From a bacterium (lineage in GTDB: Bacteria > Elusimicrobiota > Elusimicrobia > Elusimicrobiales > UBA9959), in the NCBI GenBank assembly GCA_021811315.1, contig JAJZPF010000006.1, positions 1 through 64,000 of the forward strand: 64,000 nucleotides of DNA. Reading direction: 5' to 3'. Below the pieces are notes generated by a model. That model was not told the origin of the DNA. It did not search any database and saw only the letters and a program-made list of their open reading frames with translations. Positions 16,596-23,017 of the stretch are shown here, in pieces (position 1 is the first letter of the stretch; the number at the start of each line of letters is the position of its first letter). The translations under genes were made by a program, and so were the position numbers.

Positions 16596-17240
16596 TTATT
16601 TATTGTGGCAGGTGATGCAGAGGGCGCTGTTGGTATTCGCCTTCACGAGCATCTTGGTGCCGGTGACCTTATTATGGGCATTGTGGCAGGAAGTGCACTG
16701 CACTTTGCTGGAACCGTCGAGCTTCACGGCGGCGTCAGCGGTGATGTCATTGTACTCGGAAGCCTGGTTCGCGCGCACCGTCGCGTAGTTGACCGCGATG
16801 GGGTGGCTGCCGCGCAGCCCGTTGCTCGGGTTAGCGCCGCCGGCCGCCGCGCCGTTGTTCCACATTATATTACCGGTGCCCACGTAAGTGGTGCCCGCGA
16901 CCGCCACCGTGCCGTCATGGCAGGACAGGCAGAGCGCCGATTTGCTGCCGGCCAGGCTGGCCGGGGAGGCGTCGTAAGCCGCGCCGTTGGGACCGGTGTA
17001 GCCGGCATTGGTATTGTACAGATTGTAGCTGTAGCTGCTCAGGGCATGCGCCCAGAGGGGCGTATTCATGAGGGGTTTATGGGGAACGTGACAGGCTTTA
17101 CAGGATTCAGTGACGCCCGCTATCGGCGTGCCGCCGGTAGCCGAGAAGTCGTGCTTGGAACCGGCGAAACCGGCAAGCGCCTGACCGACCGCGAAAACAC
17201 CGATGAGACCCGCGACCGCCGCTATATTGATCTTCTTCAT
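16596..17240 (-). CDS. Tetraheme c-type cytochrome, copy 1 (OmcE-like plan)
   Basis: The 214-residue protein has a signal peptide ending near QALA (residue 22) and four CxxCH motifs (CKACH, CLSCH, CTSCH, CITCH). The mature N-terminus GFAGSKHDFS, the CHVPHKP and CLSCHDGT blocks and the terminal CITCHNK place it among small doubled-CxxCH tetraheme cytochromes; extracellular filament-forming OmcE is a member of this broad group as I remember it. Extra histidines (KHDF, PHKP, WAHA, GSHP, NAHN) are enough for bis-His ligation of all four hemes. It differs from the copy at 17491-18135 at nine residues, over half in the signal and adjacent region. AAGGAG precedes the ATG, and the gene has its own terminator, so it is monocistronic. 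Confidence 0.93.
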   Translation of the reverse strand: MKKINIAAVAGLIGVFAVGQALAGFAGSKHDFSATGGTPIAGVTESCKACHVPHKPLMNTPLWAHALSSYSYNLYNTNAGYTGPNGAAYDASPASLAGSKSALCLSCHDGTVAVAGTTYVGTGNIMWNNGAAAGGANPSNGLRGSHPIAVNYATVRANQASEYNDITADAAVKLDGSSKVQCTSCHNAHNKVTGTKMLVKANTNSALCITCHNK

Positions 17241-17441
17241 TTTTATCTCCTTAATATTTTTACTTAGCCTTACCGATCCGCTGCGCTGCCGATGTCTTTT
17301 CTATACTCATATTCTAACACCTGCCGCGCCGCCGCATAAGGGTCCTTGGGCCTATAAATAAAAAAAATAATGGCCTATAATCGAATACAAGACGCTAATT
17401 GACTTTTATCACCGGCCGGAATTTTAACGACGAGCGGATGC

Positions 17442-17468
17442 AAAAAAAACCCCCGGGATCTCCGGGGG
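17442..17468 (-). terminator. Rho-independent terminator of the second tetraheme gene
   Basis: A stem CCCCCGG (17450-17456) with CCGGGGG (17462-17468) and a five-base loop is followed on the minus strand by eight T. It lies just after the stop at 17491 and separates the duplicate genes into independent transcripts. Confidence 0.88.
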
Positions 17469-17490
17469 CTTTCTTTGTTAGCCTGCTTGC

Positions 17491-18135
17491 TTATTTATTA
17501 TGACAGGTGATGCAGAGGGCGCTGTTGGTATTCGCCTTCACAAGCATCTTCGTGCCGGTCACCTTGTTATGGGCGTTGTGGCAGGTGGTGCACTGCAGTT
17601 TGCTGGAGCCGTCGAGCTTCACGGCGGCGTCCGCGGTGATATCATTGTACTCGGAAGCCTGGTTCGTGCGCACCGTAGCGTAGTTGACCGCTATGGGGTG
17701 GCTGCCGCGCAGGCCGTTGCTCGGGTTCGCTCCGCCGGCCGCCGCGCCGTTGTTCCACATTATGTTGCCGGTGCCCACGTAAGTGGTGCCCGCGACCGCC
17801 ACCGTGCCGTCATGGCAGGACAGGCAGAGCGCCGATTTGCTGCCGGCCAGGCTGGCCGGGGAGGCGTCGTAAGCCGCGCCGTTGGGGCCGGTGTAGCCGG
17901 CATTGGTATTGTACAGGTTGTAGCTGTAGCTGCTCAGGGCATGCGCCCACAGTGGCGTATTCATGAGGGGTTTATGGGGAACATGACAAGCTTTACAGGA
18001 TTCAGTGACGCCCGCTATCGGCGTACCGCCCGAGGCCGTGAAGTCATGCTTGGAACCGGCGAAACCGGCCAGCGCCTGACCGACAGCGAGCGTACCGATG
18101 ATGCCCGCGACTAACGCTATATTAATTTTCTTCAT
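17491..18135 (-). CDS. Tetraheme c-type cytochrome, copy 2 (OmcE-like plan)
   Basis: This is a 214-residue near-duplicate of the gene at 16596-17240, with the same length, the same four heme motifs (third one CTTCH instead of CTSCH) and about 96% protein identity by my count of nine differences. AAGGAG lies at good spacing before the ATG, and a separate terminator follows. The upstream region is unlike that of copy 1 and carries two copies of a 14-bp palindrome (18201-18214, 18304-18317), so the two genes are probably expressed under different conditions. It should be exported by Sec and matured by one of the System II ligases. Confidence 0.93.
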   Translation of the reverse strand: MKKINIALVAGIIGTLAVGQALAGFAGSKHDFTASGGTPIAGVTESCKACHVPHKPLMNTPLWAHALSSYSYNLYNTNAGYTGPNGAAYDASPASLAGSKSALCLSCHDGTVAVAGTTYVGTGNIMWNNGAAAGGANPSNGLRGSHPIAVNYATVRTNQASEYNDITADAAVKLDGSSKLQCTTCHNAHNKVTGTKMLVKANTNSALCITCHNK

Positions 18136-18200
18136 TAATTATAATCTCCTTGATTTATGTTCTGGCTGTTTCCGTACCGCCAAAGTTGTATTCCTCACCT

Positions 18201-18214
18201 TTGAGGGAACTCAA
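18201..18214. promoter_or_regulatory. Palindromic operator-like site upstream of tetraheme copy 2
   Basis: TTGAGGGAACTCAA is a TTGAG-N4-CTCAA palindrome with the half-site layout of Crp/Fnr-family boxes. A variant with one base changed lies 103 bp away at 18304-18317. On the minus strand its TTGAGT half could overlap a -35 element, with TACAAC about 18 bp downstream as a weak -10. Confidence 0.45.
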
Positions 18215-18303
18215 CGAGCACCCAAACTTCCATACATAGATGGTATTAAATACCGGTGGAAGGCAGAACAATCGCAAGACAAGGCCGAAATTGATTTACA
18301 GCA

Positions 18304-18317
18304 TTGACTTCCCTCAA
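18304..18317. promoter_or_regulatory. Second copy of the operator-like palindrome
   Basis: Read on the minus strand this is TTGAGGGAAGTCAA, identical to the site at 18201-18214 except for one base in the right half. It lies between the stop of the triheme gene (18399) and tetraheme copy 2. Confidence 0.4.
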
Positions 18318-18398
18318 TATAAAAGCGCCGCGCGGCCGCGCGCGCCCGTCGGGCGGAAAGCAGCGGGAGGCAGCATTGTCCTTGATCAAGTACGGGGA

Positions 18399-18896
18399 TT
18401 ACAGCTTATGACAGGTAAGACAGAGAGAGGTCTGGGAGCCGGAGACTTTAAAATTACCGGCGCTGTCCCTGTCGTGGCAGGAAAGACAGGTAACTTTATT
18501 GTCGGAAAGGCGGATCCCGGGATTCATCGCCGGGTCATTGTAATCGTCCGGGTGGTCCCGCATGACACGCGCGTAGTCGATGCCGACGGGATGGCTCGCC
18601 GAGCCCTCGCCGTGCGAGGGGCCGTCGTAGCCGGCGTTCCCGGCATATGAACTGTCTACCGGGGCTATAGTTCCGTCGTGGCAGGAAAGGCAGGAGAACA
18701 CGCCCTGGGACATGGGAGAACTTGCCGCGTAAAAATCCGAATCCCCGGGAGTCGCTGCGGCGCGGCTGCAAGGGCGCCTCTCCCGGACCGAGTCCCGGAG
18801 ATTAGCCGGAAACCTGGTCTTTTTGCCGCTATAGAAGACAAACAGAAAGATAGGCAGCAAAAGAAGTGTCAGTCTTAGCAGGTTCTTCAGTTTCAT
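18399..18896 (-). CDS. Triheme cytochrome derived from the tetraheme family
   Basis: The 165-residue product aligns with the last three hemes of the tetraheme proteins: CLSCHDGT, a GSASHPVGIDYARVMRDHPDDYNDP segment matching the GSHPIAVNYATVRANQASEYND segment, CLSCH and terminal CLTCHKL. The first heme motif is missing; in its place is PCSRAAATPGD. The N-terminus has a strongly hydrophobic stretch (LLRLTLLLLPIFLFVF) without a clear cleavage site, so it may stay anchored. I start at 18896 because the longer frame begins inside a consensus promoter (18931-18959). Either it is a specialised anchored member or a decaying duplicate; the three remaining motifs are intact. Confidence 0.8.
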   Translation of the reverse strand: MKLKNLLRLTLLLLPIFLFVFYSGKKTRFPANLRDSVRERRPCSRAAATPGDSDFYAASSPMSQGVFSCLSCHDGTIAPVDSSYAGNAGYDGPSHGEGSASHPVGIDYARVMRDHPDDYNDPAMNPGIRLSDNKVTCLSCHDRDSAGNFKVSGSQTSLCLTCHKL

Positions 18897-18930
18897 ACGC
18901 GGGTTCCGAAAGTATATATTTCTACGGAAT

Positions 18931-18959
18931 GTTATAACAGACGCTTTCAGGTTTGTCAA
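18931..18959 (-). promoter_or_regulatory. Strong sigma-70 promoter of the triheme cytochrome gene
   Basis: On the minus strand a perfect -35 TTGACA (18959-18954), a 17-bp spacer and -10 TATAAC (18936-18931) with a TGT extension are present. The predicted leader to the ATG at 18896 is about 28 nt. This is the closest match to consensus I found in the window. Confidence 0.75.
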
Positions 18960-18960
18960 T

Positions 18961-18995
18961 GGCCGAAGCCCGGCCGAAGCCCGTGGCCGAAGCCC
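18961..18995. repeat. Three direct copies of an 11-bp unit
   Basis: GGCCGAAGCCC occurs at 18961-18971, 18972-18982 and 18985-18995, in the gap between the triheme and the monoheme cytochrome genes. The rest of the 18960-19115 gap shows no gene and no clear terminator. Confidence 0.8.
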
Positions 18996-19115
18996 GTCCC
19001 CGCTATTCGTACCTGCGTCTCCTTGATTCTTTACACTTCAGGTCAACTGCCGGTTTTTGCGGGACACGGCATGTCTCTGCGTCTCTTTGTCCGGCGCCCG
19101 GCATGGTTTTTTAGT

Positions 19116-19505
19116 TTACTGTTGTATCGCGTCGATAAACTCATACAGTTCTTTATCCGTTCCGGAGAAAGGCGGCATGGCCGGGGAGGGAGGGTTTAGC
19201 AGTTTTTTCTTCACCCAGTCTCTGTTATGCCGCTTTAATTTCGCGTCAAGCGCGGGTCCGAACGTGCCGCCTTCGCCTTTATAGCGATGGCAGGCGAGAC
19301 AGCCGTATTTTTGAAGCGCCGATTTCGCATCCGGTTTTCCGGTTTCAACTTTCGCGGGTTCCGCCGCTTCAGGGGCCGGAATACGGGAATATGCGGGAGT
19401 CGCGGCCGCGGACAATTTGAGCTCTCCTATCGCACCGCCCCCGGCGTATGTCGCTCCGGAAAGGACCGCAGTTAAAATTACGGTTAAAAATATTCTTTTC
19501 GTCAT
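19116..19505 (-). CDS. Small class I monoheme cytochrome c
   Basis: The 129-residue protein has a signal peptide (about residues 1-21, ending ATYAGG), a linker, and one heme motif CLACH at residues 69-73. A GGTFGPALDA segment and a Met-containing MPPF follow; the methionine is the probable sixth ligand. The 61-residue heme domain closely matches the C-terminal domain of the CydA-like protein at 39850-41166. It should be a soluble periplasmic electron carrier. GGAGG lies eleven bases before the ATG. A link to the CydA-like oxidase as electron donor is suggested only by this domain similarity. Confidence 0.9.
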   Translation of the reverse strand: MTKRIFLTVILTAVLSGATYAGGGAIGELKLSAAATPAYSRIPAPEAAEPAKVETGKPDAKSALQKYGCLACHRYKGEGGTFGPALDAKLKRHNRDWVKKKLLNPPSPAMPPFSGTDKELYEFIDAIQQ

Positions 19506-19563
19506 AGTTTACTAGGCCTCCAATATCCGCATGGCTTACGATATAACTTTAGAAACTTCCCAC

Positions 19564-20331
19564 TTACCGGCAGAGCCAGTCTTTGTTGTTTTCGAAGTCA
19601 TCTATCCAGGACCGCATTTCACGGAAAGGTCTGGCATACGTGCTTTTATAACCGTATTTCTTAAACCCGGCTTCAACTGTTTTCCAGGTGTTTTCCTTAA
19701 GCCGGAGGTCTTTCTGTTTTTCAGGATCGCACATACTGTTCCTTATCGTTAAAGCGGCCGCCAGAATCCCGGTCCTTTCCCTGCCGAAGTGGCAATGAAT
19801 GTAAATCTTCCTGCCGGCTTTAAGTTCGCTCACCGAAAACCCGAAAGTCTTTTTAAGGGCTTTCATATCAAAATACCAATCAACCAGCGGAACGATTATC
19901 ACTGGATCATAAGAACAATTTAAACCATATTTTTCACAAAGCCTGGCATCGTTTTTAAGAGGCCACTGCAGGTTGACGAGGGTGTTTATCCCCATATCTT
20001 TAAGGAACTTGAAATGCTCATCTGTAGTGATCCTTGCGCCTCTATATACGCCTTCCACAACCAGGCCGAAATTGGGTATCGGGCTGTTGAAATCAGGAGC
20101 TTTACCGTCATTGGTTGCCGGATAATACGGGCCCTCGCCTCCCTTTTCAATATACGCCGGTTCCCCCGGGTTGGGGATATCGGACAGGCTTTCTCCGGAT
20201 ATAAACTCCTGATTGGCGAAAGCCAGCCGGCTGTCCGCCGCCAGGCTTTCAAGATCGGAAGCGGATGCCGTTGAAACAAAAAAAAGCATGGCAAGCGCGC
20301 TGACTGTTTCTGATACTGTAACTCTCCTCAT
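19564..20331 (-). CDS. Secreted cysteine-dependent (dual-specificity-type) phosphatase, copy 1
   Basis: The 255-residue protein has a signal peptide (VSALAMLFFVSTASAS) and the CX5R phosphatase loop HCHFGRERTG with nucleophile Cys180 and Arg186. Layout and the RTG ending fit dual-specificity phosphatases and PTP-like phytases, which are often secreted. GGAGGAAAT precedes the chosen ATG at 20331; the frame is open for 12 more codons upstream but without support. It shares its overall plan and the C-terminal sequence (DDFENNKDWLCR) with the gene at 20420-21232, so the two arose by tandem duplication and then diverged. The natural substrate, whether phosphoprotein, inositol phosphate or other, cannot be told. 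Confidence 0.87.
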   Translation of the reverse strand: MRRVTVSETVSALAMLFFVSTASASDLESLAADSRLAFANQEFISGESLSDIPNPGEPAYIEKGGEGPYYPATNDGKAPDFNSPIPNFGLVVEGVYRGARITTDEHFKFLKDMGINTLVNLQWPLKNDARLCEKYGLNCSYDPVIIVPLVDWYFDMKALKKTFGFSVSELKAGRKIYIHCHFGRERTGILAAALTIRNSMCDPEKQKDLRLKENTWKTVEAGFKKYGYKSTYARPFREMRSWIDDFENNKDWLCR

Positions 20332-20419
20332 ATTTCCTCCGAATCGTCCCGTTGTTTGGTAACCCATGCGCTGACTTCTCTATGCCGCGCATTTTTTAAA
20401 CCCAGGTCCTTTTGTCCGG

Positions 20420-21232
20420 TCACTTACAGAGCCAATCCTTATTCCCCTCAAAATTATCAGCCCAGCCGGTTATTTCCGCATGCCATTTTGGATAGTTGCG
20501 GAGCCAGAAATGATGCGTCTTAAGCGACTCCTCTATGGTGTCGCGCAGCCGGGTTTTGTCGAAATCTCCGCCGCAGGCCTGCTCCCTTATGATCAAAGCC
20601 GCCGCGAGGGCCCCGGTCCGGTCTTTGCCTTTCATGCAGTGGATATAAACCTTTTTGCCGGCTTTTCTTTCATCAAGGACAAAGCGGAAAGCTTCCTGAA
20701 AAGCCGGGCTTTTGGTCAGACTGATGAAATCGAAAGGAAGTATCCCTGATTCCAGACACTTCAGGCCGTACTTGGCGCAGAGAGCCGGGTCGCCGCGGTG
20801 CAGACTTTGAAGGTTTACAACGGCGCTGACGCCTATATCGCGCAAAAACGCGTATGAGGCCTCATTATCCAGCGAGCCGCCCCTGAAAACGACGCCATCC
20901 CGGATGTTTCTGCGGGCATCGATACCTTGCGTGAGGACAACGCCGAAGTTGCCCAGAGGTATGCTCAAAGGTTCGGCGGCGGGTGTGTCCACTTTTGGGA
21001 CATCCATGATTATGGCAGAAACAGGAAACTCTTTTCCCTCAAAACCCGCTGAGGTAAAATAGGAATATGGGTTTGATAGCTGGTTTTCCTGGGCTTTAAT
21101 TTCCGTTACTGAAAGACCGGAACGCGTTCTGCCGTCGAACGAGATGTCAGCGGCTTTTGCACCCGCGTGGGAGAAAAGCGAAAGGATTACCGCCGCCGCG
21201 CCGATCTTGGATATATTTTTCAGGTTCGCCAT
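20420..21232 (-). CDS. Secreted cysteine-dependent (dual-specificity-type) phosphatase, copy 2
   Basis: The 270-residue protein has a signal peptide (AAAVILSLFSHAGAKA) and the loop HCMKGKDRTG with nucleophile Cys199 and Arg205, closer to the HCxxGKDRTG form seen in PTP-like phytases and tyrosine phosphatases. The C-terminus DNFEGNKDWLCK matches its neighbour. There is no Shine-Dalgarno; a -10 TATACT ends exactly six bases before the ATG, so the mRNA is predicted to begin at the start codon. Located among cytochrome genes, it may act on surface phosphate compounds, but nothing in the sequence links it to electron transfer. Confidence 0.87.
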   Translation of the reverse strand: MANLKNISKIGAAAVILSLFSHAGAKAADISFDGRTRSGLSVTEIKAQENQLSNPYSYFTSAGFEGKEFPVSAIIMDVPKVDTPAAEPLSIPLGNFGVVLTQGIDARRNIRDGVVFRGGSLDNEASYAFLRDIGVSAVVNLQSLHRGDPALCAKYGLKCLESGILPFDFISLTKSPAFQEAFRFVLDERKAGKKVYIHCMKGKDRTGALAAALIIREQACGGDFDKTRLRDTIEESLKTHHFWLRNYPKWHAEITGWADNFEGNKDWLCK

Positions 21233-21543
21233 ACCAATAGTATACGGCCCGGAACGGTTTTTATTAAGTGGCCTAGTGCCTATATCGGACTTGTTTTTAT
21301 ACCCAGGTGCACATGGGCCTATATAGGTCCTGGCAGTAGGCCTAATGACATCCTGAAACTGGGTCTTTAGCCACCTTAAATTTGTTTACAGCGCACACAG
21401 GGTAGACTATAGGTGACGCAGCTGGTGCAGCTGCGTTTAAGAGCGGGCCCCGGTTTGTTTGCCGGGGACCTGTGCGGGCGGGTGGAACTTGTGCTTTCGC
21501 GCAGGACTCCGGGCCCGTTGTCAGCGACAGGTGGCCTTTGGGC
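21233..21543. other. 311-bp gap: regulatory motifs and two hairpins, no gene
   Basis: Besides the promoter at 21239-21267, this gap holds the near-palindrome GGGCCTATATAGGTCC (21315-21330) and a related TATAGGCAC on the minus strand (21284-21276). It also has a perfect 9-bp hairpin (ACGCAGCTG-GTG-CAGCTGCGT, 21416-21436) and a 6-bp hairpin (CCCCGG at 21448-21453 with CCGGGG at 21462-21467). No U-tract follows either hairpin on the minus strand, so a terminator for the 5-heme gene is not clear. Confidence 0.5.
21239..21267 (-). promoter_or_regulatory. Promoter of phosphatase copy 2 with leaderless spacing
   Basis: On the minus strand TTAATA (21267-21262), a 17-bp spacer and TATACT (21244-21239) are followed by six bases and the ATG. 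Seven bases from the -10 end is the A of the start codon, the TANNNT-N6-ATG layout of leaderless genes. Confidence 0.5.
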
Positions 21544-22125
21544 CTATGCCGACGGAGCTTTGTCCTGGAAATGCGGGGAATGGCAGGCCGCGCAGGGCCT
21601 GGAGGGATAAGCGGCGGCGCCTTTTTTGGCGTGAAAATCCGCATGGCACTGCGCGCAAAGCTTTTCAAGCGGGTAAACCGTAAGCAACTTGGGGTTCGGC
21701 GATTCATGCGGGGCGTGGCAGGCCAGGCACACTCCCGCCTGGAACGGACCATGCACCCATTTGCCTTTATTTTCAAGGGCTTCAGGATTCAGCACGCCGT
21801 GGCACTGGAAACAAAGTTTATCCACGCGGTAGCGCAATTGAGCGTACGAATTATCTTCTGGGCCCGGGGCCAATCCGTATTCGCCGCGGGCGGACAGTTC
21901 CGCCACTTCCCCGGAAAAAGAAGATTCGGAGATCCCGCGCGCCGGCGCCCCCGCCATATCATGGCAGGCTTCGCACCGGTGCTCACCGTAAGGCTGGTGC
22001 ACGGAGGGCCGCGGGGCCGTAGCCAGGCAGCCGGCCAGGAACAATATTACGCTACCTGCGGAATACGCCTTCAAGCGCCAGGCGGTATTCGGCGAGAGCC
22101 AGGTCCTTGCGCCCGGTCTTTTCAT
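21544..22125 (-). CDS. Pentaheme cytochrome lipoprotein
   Basis: The 193-residue product has five CxxCH motifs (CEACH, CFQCH, CLACH, CAQCH, CAACH) after a lipobox FLAGC (Cys33), so it should be lipid-anchored. The start overlaps the preceding TPR gene by 74 bases. I chose the ATG at 22125 because GGAG lies at correct distance upstream; an alternative TTG at 22074 would give a shorter and more typical lipoprotein signal (KAYSAGSVILFLAGC). Repeated CxxCHxPH units and GPFxxGVCLACHAPHES show the family of periplasmic/outer-membrane multihemes. It is the last gene of the operon that begins with the 11-heme protein at 26329. Confidence 0.85.
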   Translation of the reverse strand: MKRPGARTWLSPNTAWRLKAYSAGSVILFLAGCLATAPRPSVHQPYGEHRCEACHDMAGAPARGISESSFSGEVAELSARGEYGLAPGPEDNSYAQLRYRVDKLCFQCHGVLNPEALENKGKWVHGPFQAGVCLACHAPHESPNPKLLTVYPLEKLCAQCHADFHAKKGAAAYPSRPCAACHSPHFQDKAPSA

Positions 22126-23017
22126 AAAGATCTCCAAGGTAATAATGGGCTTTCCCGGGATAAGGATTCGAAAGCAGCGTTTTCTTAAGCAGCTCCTCGG
22201 CCGGTTCATAGCGGCCGAGCAGGGTGAGGGTCCTTCCAAGGAGCAGCATGGCCGGGCGTGAGGCAGGGCTTTCTTTAAGACAATCTTCCACCCGGACCCG
22301 GGCTTCTTCAAGCCTGTTCAGCTCAAACAGGGCCTGCCCGGATAATAATTTTAATTCAAAGCCGGGAGATTTTTTCAGTCCCTCTTCCAGCAGCGGGAGC
22401 GCTTCCTCGGGCCTGCCGTCCTCAAGCAGTTTGCGGGCGAAGTTAAGCTCAGGATCTTCCGAGCCCTCGGCTTTGCCGTAGCGGGGCGGGGCTTTGGGCG
22501 CTTCCTTAATACCCAGCACTTTTGAAAGAGCATCCTCTATCTCCGAATCTACCCCATCCTGGTAGCTGGCAAAATAAGCCGCCAGGCGGTGTTCTTTGTT
22601 CAGGATAAAAGTAGTGGGAAGGATGAACAGGCCGTAGGAGCCGTAAACTTCCCTCTTATCGTCAAGCAGCATGGGAAAAGGGATTTCCGGATTTTTGTAA
22701 GATCCGGCCTCTTCCTCGTCCTTGCCGGCTATGGCCAGGAATTCAACGCCTTTCGCGGCGAACCTGGAATGTTCCTTCGCGAGCACCGAGAGCATTTTCT
22801 CGGAATAAGGCTGGCCTCGGCGCCAGTAACAGATCACTACCGGTTTCCCCTTATATTTATCGAGCGTTACGGCATTCCCTTTCATATCGGAAAGCGAAAA
22901 AGGGAAGCCGGCCGCGCCTATCTCCAGGTTCCGGAGCGGATTTGCCTCGGCGCAAAACGCGGTCATGCAGGAGAATGAAACGAAAGAGAGAATGAAAAGC
23001 AGCCGGCGGGGGATCAT
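22052..23017 (-). CDS. TlpA/peroxiredoxin-fold protein without active cysteines, fused to TPR repeats
   Basis: The 321-residue protein has a signal peptide (about residues 1-23). A thioredoxin-like domain (residues about 35-160) contains FSLSDMKGNAVTLDKYKGKPVVICYW, a standard TlpA start. Where TlpA has WCxxC, this protein has RRGQPYS (residues 66-72), so no redox-active pair exists. From about 190 to 315 it has tetratricopeptide repeats (ARKLLEDGRPEEALPLLEEGL and others). It overlaps the 14-heme gene upstream (ATGA) and the 5-heme lipoprotein downstream. A role in binding apocytochromes during assembly, rather than thiol reduction, is my inference. Confidence 0.85.
   Translation of the reverse strand: MIPRRLLFILSFVSFSCMTAFCAEANPLRNLEIGAAGFPFSLSDMKGNAVTLDKYKGKPVVICYWRRGQPYSEKMLSVLAKEHSRFAAKGVEFLAIAGKDEEEAGSYKNPEIPFPMLLDDKREVYGSYGLFILPTTFILNKEHRLAAYFASYQDGVDSEIEDALSKVLGIKEAPKAPPRYGKAEGSEDPELNFARKLLEDGRPEEALPLLEEGLKKSPGFELKLLSGQALFELNRLEEARVRVEDCLKESPASRPAMLLLGRTLTLLGRYEPAEELLKKTLLSNPYPGKAHYYLGDLYEKTGRKDLALAEYRLALEGVFRR

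Noticed and set aside
17399-17412. TTGACTTTTATCAC as an Fnr box for tetraheme copy 1
   Set aside because: Matches only 8 of 10 consensus bases and no clear -10 lies at class II distance; too weak to list.
18381-18390. CTTGATCAAG palindrome downstream of the triheme gene
   Set aside because: Ten-base palindromes are expected by chance in a window this long, and spacing does not fit an Fnr box.
21342-21776. 144-residue open frame on the minus strand overlapping the 5-heme gene
   Set aside because: Arginine/proline-rich out-of-frame reading of the cytochrome; no heme motif or signal peptide.
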